NCBI GenBank assembly: GCA_002725445.1
Contig: PBPD01000083.1
Coordinates: forward strand, 1 to 18,573
DNA: 18,573 bases
From: Rickettsiales bacterium
GTDB taxonomy: Bacteria > Pseudomonadota > Alphaproteobacteria > Rickettsiales > UBA3002
Reading direction: 5' to 3'
Part shown: one piece after another, positions 7,346-13,915 of the stretch
Position numbering within the stretch: position 1 is the first letter of the stretch
Layout of the letters: every line of letters starts with the position of its first letter
The notes under the pieces: generated by a model
Told to the model about the DNA's origin: nothing
The model's database searches: none
Seen by the model: the letters and a program-made list of their open reading frames with translations, nothing else
Made by a program: the position numbers and the translations under genes

Positions 7346-7966
7346 ATGCAATTATTTCCAGACTATTGGCCAGAGGCCTGCAAAGCGCTTAGTGCGAGCG
7401 ACCCGACGATGGGTGAAATCATCGCGCGCTATGAGGGAGAGTTCCTGCAAGGCAGGGGAGATGCATTTTTCACCCTGTGCCGCGCTATCGTGGGGCAGCA
7501 AATATCAGTGAAGGCGGCGGATGCGATTTGGGCGAGGCTGGAAGCGCATGTGCAGCCATTTGAGCCTGAGGCGATGCAGGAAGCGGATCACGAGGCATTG
7601 CGGGGGCTGGGGCTTTCGCGCCAGAAGGTAGCCTATCTGAATGCCATAGCGGATCATTTTATGGCGCATAATATTGCCCATGGGTACTGGTCGGACATGA
7701 GCGATGAAGAAGCGATTAAAGACCTCACCAGCATTAAGGGGATTGGGCGCTGGACAGCGGAAATGTTCCTTATCTTCCACCTGCTGCGCGCCGATGTGTT
7801 TCCCATAGACGATATTGGCCTGCAAAAAGGCATTTTAACGCATTATTCACCCGATTACTCTAGGGCGGATATGAAGCAGCTTGCTGCCGATAAATGGGCG
7901 CCATGGCGCAGTGTAGCCACCTGGTATTTATGGCGAAGTTTGGATCCTGTGCCAGTAGAGTATTAG
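7346..7966 (+). CDS. alkA: DNA-3-methyladenine glycosylase II-type (AlkA/HhH-GPD) base-excision enzyme
   Basis: This 206-residue protein of the HhH-GPD superfamily removes alkylated purines from DNA in base excision repair. It has LCRAIVGQQISVKAADAIW (about 44-62), GLGLSRQKVAYLNAIA (about 87-102), the helix-hairpin-helix LTSIKGIGRWTAEMFLIF (127-144), and VFPIDDIGL where Asp156 aligns with the catalytic aspartate of AlkA (Asp155 is the alternative). The C-terminal WAPWRSVATWYLWRSLD is the conserved closing segment of this family. It lacks the extra N-terminal domain of E. coli AlkA (282 residues) and resembles the shorter Mag1-like form, so the symbol denotes the enzyme class. GAAGGGG precedes the ATG. 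The gene stands alone; no adaptive-response regulator (ada) or alkB is in the window. Confidence 0.92.
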   Translation: MQLFPDYWPEACKALSASDPTMGEIIARYEGEFLQGRGDAFFTLCRAIVGQQISVKAADAIWARLEAHVQPFEPEAMQEADHEALRGLGLSRQKVAYLNAIADHFMAHNIAHGYWSDMSDEEAIKDLTSIKGIGRWTAEMFLIFHLLRADVFPIDDIGLQKGILTHYSPDYSRADMKQLAADKWAPWRSVATWYLWRSLDPVPVEY

Positions 7967-7994
7967 TATTTGAATAACTTACAGTTTTCTGTGT

Positions 7995-8030
7995 CATCTT
8001 CATAAATCTGTCATGAAGATGCGCTATACT
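7995..8030 (+). promoter_or_regulatory. 9-bp inverted repeat abutting a -10 element, upstream of the 8062 gene
   Basis: CATCTTCAT (7995-8003) and ATGAAGATG (8013-8021) are exact reverse complements separated by 9 bases. Four bases further on is TATACT (8025-8030), a good -10 hexamer 31 bp before the TTG start. The right arm would therefore lie in the -10/-35 spacer, as operators often do. The hairpin is AT-rich and lacks a following T tract, so a terminator for the glycosylase gene is less likely. The repeat is directly visible; its role as an operator is inference. Confidence 0.5.
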
Positions 8031-8061
8031 ACATAATGAAACAGAATATATTGGAGGATAA

Positions 8062-9306
8062 TTGGCTGAAAATACTACATTAAGCGTTCGGATGATTGGC
8101 GTCGATGAATCGGCTGCTCGCGGCAGTGATGTAGTGCAGGGCATTATGACCGTGCGTTATGAGCCAACGGCCGAAGAATTAGCCTATGCCCGCGAAAACC
8201 CAAATGAGTCTGTACGTATTGTAGAAGGCGAGAACGGGCCGGTTATTGAGGAAGATTTCACCTTCCGCAGTGGCGGTGGTTCGCCCGGAGCGCAAAGCCG
8301 TGTGCCGGGAACAGACCGTTTTGAAAACCGTAATGAAGCATTGCCCGGCCTGTTGCCAACGGATGACCGCGATAATGCGGGCGAATATCAGGGGCGCGAC
8401 GTACAGGCGCGTTATGATGTAACCAGTCAGGTTAGCTTTGCAGATAATATCGGTAGCGCCTCGTTTGGCGAAGGCAATCAATTCACGATTCGCATGCAAT
8501 CACGTGATAATGTCACCGAGCGCGGCCTGAATGCCGCAGAAATGGGCGCTGGCCAGACCGGCGCATTTTGTATTCACCCGGATGGCGGTGGATTGGGCAC
8601 GTCGGGCTGTATTGGTGTAACACAGGAAAATGGCGATGACCGCCGCTTTGAAGAATTATACCAACGTTTGCAATCCAGTGGGCGCACGCCAAGTGAGCTG
8701 GTGGTGCTTGAGCCGGAAGTGGATGAGCAGGCGGCTGAACGCTATAGTGAAATGTTGGCATCGCGCGTGTTTGACGAAGATCGCGTACGTCGTTATGACG
8801 AAGAATCCCGCACCCAGCTGAATCGCCTGCAGGACGAGTTTGGCGAAGCAATGGGTCAAAACGGCGATATGATGGCACTGTTTGCTATGTTGATTCAATT
8901 GTTCAGCCTGATGGTGAACAATGAGGAGAGCGCTTCGATCGAGCAGGGTGGGCAAACACCGGCAGAGGGTTCGGTGGGTATTTCGGATCAGCTGCGTGAT
9001 GTGAGCTTGCTGAATAATCAGGCCGTACACCGCATTCAGGGGCAAGAGCTGGATGGTTCAGGCCTGTCTGCACTGAACGTTGATGGTGACCAGACATTAA
9101 GCTACGGCGAAGTGGTGGCTGGCTATGATCAGGATGGCAGTGGCCGACTAGATAATGAAGCCGAAATTGCCGCGATTGCCGAAGCACTTGGTTCTTCTGG
9201 TGTGCAAATGGATGCATCGCAGGACGGCCAGCTTGACCTGTCAGAATTGCGTGCAGGGCTGGAAGGCTTCGTGCAGCGCGATGAGCCCGACCTTGGCCGC
9301 GGCTAA
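8062..9306 (+). CDS. Putative L,D-transpeptidase-like (His...SGC) protein with C-terminal EF-hand calcium-binding loops
   Basis: This 414-residue protein is not assignable to a named gene. The start is TTG at 8062, four bases after GGAGG; the next in-frame ATG is at 8092. Residues 1-165 are polar and Gly/Glu/Asn-rich without a known domain. Residues 165-186 (GQTGAFCIHPDGGG, LGTSGCIGV) contain His172 and Cys183 in an arrangement resembling the L,D-transpeptidase (YkuD) or Tlde1/DUF2778 active site, where a His and a following S/T-x-G-C supply the nucleophilic cysteine. A charged helix (about 222-265) leads to a hydrophobic stretch (MMALFAMLIQLFSLMV, 270-285). The C-terminus has EF-hand loops: NVDGDQTLSYGE (339-350) and DASQDGQLDLSE (384-395) fit the 12-residue pattern, while DQDGSGRLDNEA (356-367) is imperfect at position 12. 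There is no Sec signal peptide. The enzymatic role and location are inference. Confidence 0.8.
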   Translation: MAENTTLSVRMIGVDESAARGSDVVQGIMTVRYEPTAEELAYARENPNESVRIVEGENGPVIEEDFTFRSGGGSPGAQSRVPGTDRFENRNEALPGLLPTDDRDNAGEYQGRDVQARYDVTSQVSFADNIGSASFGEGNQFTIRMQSRDNVTERGLNAAEMGAGQTGAFCIHPDGGGLGTSGCIGVTQENGDDRRFEELYQRLQSSGRTPSELVVLEPEVDEQAAERYSEMLASRVFDEDRVRRYDEESRTQLNRLQDEFGEAMGQNGDMMALFAMLIQLFSLMVNNEESASIEQGGQTPAEGSVGISDQLRDVSLLNNQAVHRIQGQELDGSGLSALNVDGDQTLSYGEVVAGYDQDGSGRLDNEAEIAAIAEALGSSGVQMDASQDGQLDLSELRAGLEGFVQRDEPDLGRG

Positions 9307-9320
9307 CACACACATATAAT
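9293..9320 (+). promoter_or_regulatory. Candidate sigma70-type purB promoter
   Basis: A consensus TATAAT at 9315-9320 is preceded at 16 bp by TTGGCC (9293-9298), which matches four of six -35 consensus bases. The -35 lies inside the end of the upstream coding region. It would give a purB leader of about 70 bases. This is a pattern match by eye. Confidence 0.5.
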
Positions 9321-9349
9321 CCTTATAGATATTTGCATTTTGTGGGCGA

Positions 9350-9368
9350 GGGGGCTAAAAGCATCCCC
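9350..9368 (+). promoter_or_regulatory. Bulged hairpin in the purB leader
   Basis: GGGGGCT (9350-9356) can pair with AGC-AT-CCCC (9360-9368) around an AAA loop, giving seven pairs with a two-base bulge. It lies between the candidate promoter and the ribosome site. No T tract follows, so it is not a standard terminator; it could be a weak regulatory element or mean nothing. Confidence 0.25.
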
Positions 9369-9397
9369 AACAATCATTCCCAACTAAAGAGAGCTTT

Positions 9398-10690
9398 ATG
9401 ATACCTCGCTACACCCGCCCTGATATGGCCGCTATCTGGACGCAGGAGTCCAAATTCCGCATTATGTTTGAGATTGAAGCGCATGCATGTGACGCGATGG
9501 CAGAGCTTGGCACCATCCCTAAAGATGCCGCGGAAGCCATCTGGAAGCGCGGTAAGTTTGAAGTAGAGCGTGTGAATGAGATTGAGAAAGTCACCAAGCA
9601 TGACGTGATTGCGTTTTTGACAAATATTGCCGAGCATGTGGGTGAAGAAGCCCGTTTTCTGCATCAGGGCATGACCAGCTCGGATGTGTTGGATACCTGC
9701 CTGTCTGTGCAATTGGCGCGCTCATGCGATATTGTGCTGGACGATCTGAAGCGTTTGTTGGCCGCGCTGAAATCGCGCGCATTTGAAACCAAGGATTATG
9801 TGACTATTGGCCGCAGTCATGGCATTCACGCCGAGCCGACCACCTTTGGTCTAAAACTGGCGACCTATTATGCCGAGTTCCGCCGCGCTTATGATAATTT
9901 GCAGCGCGCACGCGAAGAGATTGCCACCTGCGCCATTTCGGGTGCGGTGGGCACATTCGCCAATATTGATCCACGTGTGGAAGCGCATGTGGCAGAAAAG
10001 ATGGGACTGAAAGTTGAGCCTATCTCAACGCAGGTGATCCCGCGTGACCGTCATGCCTATCTGTTTGCGCAGCTGGGCGTAATTGCCAGTTCGATCGAGC
10101 GACTGGCTGTAGAAGTGCGTCACCTGCAACGCACCGAAGTGCTGGAAGCCGAGGAGTATTTCTCGAAGGGCCAAAAAGGCAGCTCGGCCATGCCGCACAA
10201 ACGTAACCCGGTATTGTCGGAGAACGTGACTGGTCTGGCGCGTATTGTGCGCGGCTATGTGAACCCAATCATGGAAAATGTGGCGCTGTGGCACGAGCGC
10301 GATATTTCGCATTCTTCGGTAGAGCGTATGGTATGCCCGGATGCGTTTGTTACGCTAGACTTCGCGCTGGATCGCTGTGTAGGGATTGTTGAAAACCTCG
10401 TAGTCTATCCTGAGCGTATGCGTGAGAATATGGATAAGCTAGGCGGGCTGGTATTCTCGCAGCGTGTATTGCTGGCACTGACACAAAAAGGCGTGAGCCG
10501 TGAAGATGCCTATAGCTATGTGCAGCGTAACGCTATGAAAGTGTGGCAGGAAGGCAAAGACTTCCTGAGCGAGCTGAAAAGTGACGATGATGTGCGCGCC
10601 GCAATGGATGCGGAGGAGCTAACAGAACTGTTTGATATGGCCTATCACACCAAGCATGTGGACACTATTTTTGAACGCGTGTTCGATTAG
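9398..10690 (+). CDS. purB: Adenylosuccinate lyase
   Basis: This 430-residue enzyme acts twice in purine synthesis: it cleaves SAICAR to AICAR plus fumarate, and adenylosuccinate to AMP plus fumarate. It opens with the characteristic MIPRYTRPDMAAIWT. It has VTKHDVIAFL with His68 (about 65-74), HQGMTSSDVLDTCLS (about 89-103), GRSHGIHAEPTTFG with His141 (138-151), and the superfamily loop GSSAMPHKRNPVLSEN (261-276) that carries the catalytic serine. The length matches the bacterial and archaeal 430-residue class. AGAGAG precedes the ATG. It runs convergently into the DUF389 gene, with 9 bp between stops. It and FumC, encoded 2.1 kb away, belong to the same fold superfamily and both handle fumarate, but nothing shows coregulation. 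Confidence 0.97.
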   Translation: MIPRYTRPDMAAIWTQESKFRIMFEIEAHACDAMAELGTIPKDAAEAIWKRGKFEVERVNEIEKVTKHDVIAFLTNIAEHVGEEARFLHQGMTSSDVLDTCLSVQLARSCDIVLDDLKRLLAALKSRAFETKDYVTIGRSHGIHAEPTTFGLKLATYYAEFRRAYDNLQRAREEIATCAISGAVGTFANIDPRVEAHVAEKMGLKVEPISTQVIPRDRHAYLFAQLGVIASSIERLAVEVRHLQRTEVLEAEEYFSKGQKGSSAMPHKRNPVLSENVTGLARIVRGYVNPIMENVALWHERDISHSSVERMVCPDAFVTLDFALDRCVGIVENLVVYPERMRENMDKLGGLVFSQRVLLALTQKGVSREDAYSYVQRNAMKVWQEGKDFLSELKSDDDVRAAMDAEELTELFDMAYHTKHVDTIFERVFD

Positions 10691-10699
10691 GTTTCACAT

Positions 10700-11710
10700 C
10701 TAGCGGAAATAGATAGTGACGGCTAGCGCTACAAGTGCTGCGCCCCAACCGCCTGAAAACCAGTAGACAGATGTTTTGGCTTTGCGTTTTTCCCACCATG
10801 TGCGTGGCCCAATGCCATGGAAAATGAGCGTGAGAAGGCCCGCGAGGTTGATGCAGACGATGTTGACCAGCAGCGACAAGAACGCATTCAGAGCAGCAGC
10901 CCATTCCTGAAATCCGATGAAGATGCCTACCGCGCAGAGCGGAGGTAGTAACGCCACGGCTACCATGACTCCCACCATGGTGCTGGCAATGCCTTTGGTG
11001 AGCGAGAGTACTGCGGCCGCCCCCGATGCCAGCGCTAAAAAGATGCTGCTGTAATTGATAACAGAGCGGCTGTAGAGTTCGCCCTCAAAGTCCTGCATGT
11101 CAGGCCACCACATCGCCACAGCCATACTGGTGGCAAACGCTATAACACTTCCCAGCAGCAACGTATAAGTCGCGTGGCGCGCCATCTCGTACTTTCCCAT
11201 GGAGGCGGCGAAGGTGAGGGCGAGGTTAGGGCCCAAAAACGGCGCAATCACCATTGCACCCACCACCACGGCGACATTATTCTCCAGCAAGCCGATGGTT
11301 GCCACAATCGATGAAAACAGCACCAGCAATATATAGCTGCGATCAAATCCCGCGCCGCGGCGCAAATCGCCTTCCAGCTCTTCGCGTACCACTTGCGCTT
11401 GCGCGTCGCGCTCTTCTTCTTTCTTCTGCTTGTCTTCTTCGTCGTTACTGGCTTTCTGCTCCTCAGGCTTGGGCAGAAATGCCTCCACAGGCAACAGCAC
11501 AATGCGGGTGGTATTCTTCATATCCAGCTTGTCTTGCAGGCTGTCCATAAGGTTTTGAATGGTTTTACCTTCCGCCAACACATTGTAGGTGATGCGATTA
11601 TCCCCTGCATCCGCATACCAGAATTCTACCGCCTCATGCTTCTCGGCCAGCTCCTTAATGGTATCGCTGTCTTCGGCCTTTGCATAGATTTGTATCATAC
11701 GGTCAACCAT
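10700..11710 (-). CDS. DUF389 (TIGR00341-type) integral membrane protein
   Basis: This 336-residue protein has a soluble N-terminal domain (about 1-78), a highly charged Glu/Lys/Asp linker (about 80-115), and a membrane domain with about six hydrophobic segments (roughly 125-155, 158-172, 180-200, 218-240, 243-265, 272-297) plus a last helix at 318-335. The motif NNVAVVVGAMVIAPFLGPNL (144-163) marks the DUF389 family, whose transport or other function is not established. The start at 11710 is chosen because GAGGAA stands 6 bases before it; an alternative ATG five codons in would leave MIQIYAK at the terminus. It is divergent from the HIT-family gene across 75 bp and convergent with purB. Confidence 0.9.
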   Translation of the reverse strand: MVDRMIQIYAKAEDSDTIKELAEKHEAVEFWYADAGDNRITYNVLAEGKTIQNLMDSLQDKLDMKNTTRIVLLPVEAFLPKPEEQKASNDEEDKQKKEEERDAQAQVVREELEGDLRRGAGFDRSYILLVLFSSIVATIGLLENNVAVVVGAMVIAPFLGPNLALTFAASMGKYEMARHATYTLLLGSVIAFATSMAVAMWWPDMQDFEGELYSRSVINYSSIFLALASGAAAVLSLTKGIASTMVGVMVAVALLPPLCAVGIFIGFQEWAAALNAFLSLLVNIVCINLAGLLTLIFHGIGPRTWWEKRKAKTSVYWFSGGWGAALVALAVTIYFR

Positions 11711-11785
11711 CGAATTCCTCTTCGCTTGCTATCTATAGGCTATATGCTTTATCCAGAACGTCAGATAAACACAACGGAAATACCC
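11711..11785. promoter_or_regulatory. Divergent promoter region between DUF389 and HIT genes
   Basis: This 75-bp gap must hold both promoters unless one lies further upstream. An 11-base palindrome TATAGGCTATA (11734-11744) is present. Rightward, TTGCTA followed by TTATCC at 17-bp spacing is a weak candidate. Leftward, TATAGAT on the minus strand is a plausible -10 without a clear -35. None is convincing alone. Confidence 0.3.
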
Positions 11786-12193
11786 ATGTTCGATTTACAC
11801 CCAACCCTCGCCAAAGACACCTACGCCGTGACCAACCTGCCTTTATGCACCGTGCGGCTGATGGATAATAAAATTTTTCCATGGCTGATTCTGGTGCCGC
11901 AAGTGGAGGGAGTGCGCGAATGGATTGACCTTGAGCGTGAACAGCAACATCAGCTTTCGGATGAAATTGCCATCACCAGCCATATTCTGCAGGCGCTCAC
12001 CACGCCCGACAAGCTGAATGTAGCAGCGCTTGGCAATCAGGTCGCGCAGCTGCATGTGCATGTGATTGCCCGCTACAAGACCGATCAGGCATGGCCAGAG
12101 CCGGTGTGGGGCAAGGGCAGGGAGTATTACGCGCAAGAGGAAGCGGACGGATTTTTGAAAGACCTGAGAATAGCACTTGATAGCGTATTCTAA
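11786..12193 (+). CDS. HIT-superfamily protein (Q-x-H-x-H variant)
   Basis: This 135-residue protein of the histidine-triad superfamily probably acts on nucleotide substrates (hydrolase or transferase). The core is KIFPWLILVPQVEGVREWID (29-48) and AQLHVHVIARYKTDQAWPEPVWG (87-109). The triad reads Gln88-Leu-His90-Val-His92, so the first histidine of the classical H-x-H-x-H is glutamine while the catalytic-position histidines remain. This substitution, with the D-x-A-W-P-x-P-V-W-G tail, is a recurrent proteobacterial subfamily as I recall it, so it is probably active rather than degenerate. The ATG at 11786 is chosen because upstream in-frame sequence runs through the divergent gene. The ribosome site (CGGAAA) is weak. 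The specific substrate is unknown. Confidence 0.88.
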   Translation: MFDLHPTLAKDTYAVTNLPLCTVRLMDNKIFPWLILVPQVEGVREWIDLEREQQHQLSDEIAITSHILQALTTPDKLNVAALGNQVAQLHVHVIARYKTDQAWPEPVWGKGREYYAQEEADGFLKDLRIALDSVF

Positions 12194-12215
12194 CAGGAGT
12201 AGCTTTGCGTCGAAT

Positions 12216-12228
12216 GCGAATCATTCGC
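12216..12228. promoter_or_regulatory. Fur-box-like palindrome upstream of the iron-uptake gene
   Basis: GCGAAT-C-ATTCGC is a perfect 13-base palindrome in the 58-bp gap before the P19-like gene. With flanks it reads AATGCGAATCATTCGC, sharing the AATG and AATCATT cores of the classical Fur operator (about 12 of 19 positions). It starts 36 bp before the ATG. Iron-responsive repression by Fur or a relative is inferred from this plus the gene's function. Confidence 0.6.
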
Positions 12229-12251
12229 GACTAACAACAAGGAGACTCCTC

Positions 12252-12794
12252 ATGAAATATATTCTGGCAGCGATGCTTATGGCGGCAAGCGTGTCGCAAG
12301 CAAACGCAATCGAACTGATTATCGGCGAGAAGAACGTTGAGCCGGGCATTATGTTCATTTTTGAAGGCGCTATTAAAGACGATGTGATGCCAGCCAGCAT
12401 GCATCTGGCCGAAGCAGATACGGATGTGCATCTGGAAGCGCGTGTGAACTGGGCAGAAAAGGGCACGCCGAAGGGCACTCCCGCGGGCGGTTTTGTGCCG
12501 TATCTGCATATTACCGGCAAAGTGGTGAATCAGAAAACCGGCAAAGTGGCTTATGTAGACCTGCTGCCGCACATCAATCTGGTGGATAATTTTCATTATG
12601 CACGCAACATGGCGCTGCCTGGTGAGCGCGACGAGCTGTATGATGTGACCTTCACCATCACGCCGCCTGCGGCCACCGAATTATCATTGCACCATGACTG
12701 GCAGCACGGCTACGGCAAAGCGCTGATGGAGGCACAAACACTCACTTTCAAAGGTATCGACTTTAGTGAGATTGCGGCCGCCACTCGCCGCTAG
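12252..12794 (+). CDS. Periplasmic P19/Tp34-type iron-transport protein
   Basis: This 180-residue protein has a signal peptide (MKYILAAMLMAASVSQANA, cleavage near 19/20) and resembles the P19/Tp34 family of periplasmic metal-binding proteins involved in ferrous or ferric iron uptake, which often bind copper as well. Family-like features are PGIMFIFEGAIKDDVMP (31-47), HLAEADTDVHLEARVNW (51-67), GTPAGGFVPYLHITGKV (75-91), and multiple His/Met candidates (His51, His60, His86, His107, His115, Met120, His147, His148). AAGGAG stands 7 bases before the ATG, which excludes the longer in-frame ATG at 12177. Family members commonly sit beside an FTR1-type permease; none is here, so the partner must be unlinked. 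The Fur-like palindrome just upstream supports iron regulation. Confidence 0.86.
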   Translation: MKYILAAMLMAASVSQANAIELIIGEKNVEPGIMFIFEGAIKDDVMPASMHLAEADTDVHLEARVNWAEKGTPKGTPAGGFVPYLHITGKVVNQKTGKVAYVDLLPHINLVDNFHYARNMALPGERDELYDVTFTITPPAATELSLHHDWQHGYGKALMEAQTLTFKGIDFSEIAAATRR

Positions 12795-12808
12795 CGCATG
12801 ATAGAGGC

Positions 12809-12862
12809 AAAAATCGCAGCAAAATGGCGGGCGGGGCAATCTTTGCTTGTCTTTTGCTGCGA
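12809..12862 (-). terminator. Leftward intrinsic terminator-like hairpin
   Basis: TCGCAGCAAAA (12814-12824) and TTTTGCTGCGA (12852-12862) form a perfect 11-bp stem with a 27-base loop that itself contains a small GCAA/TTGC hairpin. Read on the minus strand the stem is followed directly by TTTTT (12813-12809), as in intrinsic terminators. On the plus strand no comparable T tract follows, so leftward action is favoured. The long loop makes it a non-classical example. It lies between the iron-uptake gene and tRNA-Met. Confidence 0.6.
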
Positions 12863-12902
12863 AACATTTTAGAAACTGCTTCCACTTTCGGTGACGCGAT
12901 GT

Positions 12903-12979
12903 GGCGGAGTAGCTCAGGTGGTTAGAGCAGCGGAATCATAATCCGCGTGTCGGGGGTTCAAGTCCCTCCTCCGCTACCA
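12903..12979 (+). tRNA. tRNA-Met(CAT), probably elongator
   Basis: This is a 77-base cloverleaf with encoded CCA. The acceptor arm GGCGGAG pairs with CTCCGCT, leaving one G-U pair at position 1-72. The D arm is GCTC/GAGC, the anticodon arm GCGGA/TCCGC with loop ATCATAA and anticodon CAT, and the T loop GTTCAAGTC sits between GGGG and CCC pairs. CAT can be elongator Met, initiator Met or lysidine-modified Ile. The paired acceptor end argues against initiator, and the anticodon arm matches the alphaproteobacterial elongator Met form as I remember it. A T tract follows at 12981-12985. The promoter is unclear; TTGTCT at 12847-12852 is a weak -35 candidate. Confidence 0.95.
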
Positions 12980-12993
12980 TATTTTTCAACATG

Positions 12994-13887
12994 TTATAAT
13001 GCGCATTTGTTGGCGATACGTTCACGGTTGTAGGAATCTTCATGCTGGTAATAACGAATGAAGGCTTTATAGCTGTCTGACGTTTTTGAACTGCCCTGCA
13101 AGTAACTGGCAAGCTGGTTGTCTTGAATTAAAAACTGTGAAACACAATTACTTGTGTCCAACCAACATTGTGCTAGTGCGCTGCTACAGCCCCGGTCATC
13201 TTGTGAGATTGCGGAGGTTAGTCGGTTATATGATCGTGACATTATCCAGAAAACCCCATCCAAATAGCTATCTAAGTCATATTGTTTGATCTTCTCTAGA
13301 TCGATTTTACGCGCAATATCACATGTTTTGTTTAAAGCTAGACTCAATCTTTCTGAATAATTGTTTGTGATATATTCCTCACCGTAACCTACGATATAGC
13401 TAGAGTACGTGTTCACGATTTTAGGATAGTACACATCTCTATCAGCGGGGCTGGTGATTTCGTATTCATCAATAACGCTCAGCTTATCAACGGCATCATG
13501 CACTAGAAAGGGCAAAGCCTCTCGATACCGTTCCTTAGGCAATGAAATCTTAGGCTCAACAAAACGCTTATAGTGCCAAAATAGTCTTTCAAAATTATTC
13601 TCAGGGACTTTTTTGATCGCTCGCTCATAAGCCCATCGGTCAATGCCGGTCAGTAGTTGCACATACCATGTGTCTGGGGCTGTGCCAGATTGGATAATTT
13701 TATTACGCGCGCCCCCAATAAAATGACTAATAAAAAACTCATATTTCGTCGATTCAACTCGGCCTTGTTTTTGCCATATATCTTCAAAAGTCGAGAGTGC
13801 GGTTCCAAGAGCCAAAAACACTGTCATGGTAATAAAGCCAAGCACTAAGCAGGCGCTATAAAAGAACTTTCCACGCTTTTTAGGCAT
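12994..13887 (-). CDS. Unknown membrane-anchored protein with spaced cysteines
   Basis: This 297-residue protein is not recognised. A short basic N-terminus (MPKKRGK) precedes one hydrophobic helix (about 9-31) and a long soluble domain, so it is probably anchored with its bulk outside the cytoplasm. The soluble part is helical-looking and rich in Tyr, Ser and charged residues, with Cys189, Cys234, Cys241, Cys248 and Cys295. Three of these are exactly seven apart (C-x6-C-x6-C), which could allow disulfides or metal binding. GAGGTAGGG precedes the ATG. It starts 28 bp after the end of the hybrid kinase gene on the same strand, so cotranscription is likely. Its base composition appears more AT-rich than neighbouring genes by eye, which may indicate later acquisition. 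It could be an accessory sensor for the kinase; this is inference. Confidence 0.8.
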   Translation of the reverse strand: MPKKRGKFFYSACLVLGFITMTVFLALGTALSTFEDIWQKQGRVESTKYEFFISHFIGGARNKIIQSGTAPDTWYVQLLTGIDRWAYERAIKKVPENNFERLFWHYKRFVEPKISLPKERYREALPFLVHDAVDKLSVIDEYEITSPADRDVYYPKIVNTYSSYIVGYGEEYITNNYSERLSLALNKTCDIARKIDLEKIKQYDLDSYLDGVFWIMSRSYNRLTSAISQDDRGCSSALAQCWLDTSNCVSQFLIQDNQLASYLQGSSKTSDSYKAFIRYYQHEDSYNRERIANKCAL

Positions 13888-13915
13888 GCCCTACCTCTGA
13901 TACGGTTATAGCCAT

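Noticed and set aside
11786..12193. HIT protein as a degenerate pseudogene because the first triad His is Gln
   Set aside because: The other two histidines and the P-V-W-G tail are intact, the length is normal, and the Gln form recurs in this subfamily.
12903..12979. Reading the CAT tRNA as tRNA-Ile2 (lysidine) or initiator Met
   Set aside because: Position 1-72 is a G-U pair, unlike the unpaired initiator end, and the anticodon arm resembles elongator Met of alphaproteobacteria. Ile2 cannot be fully excluded without a specificity model.
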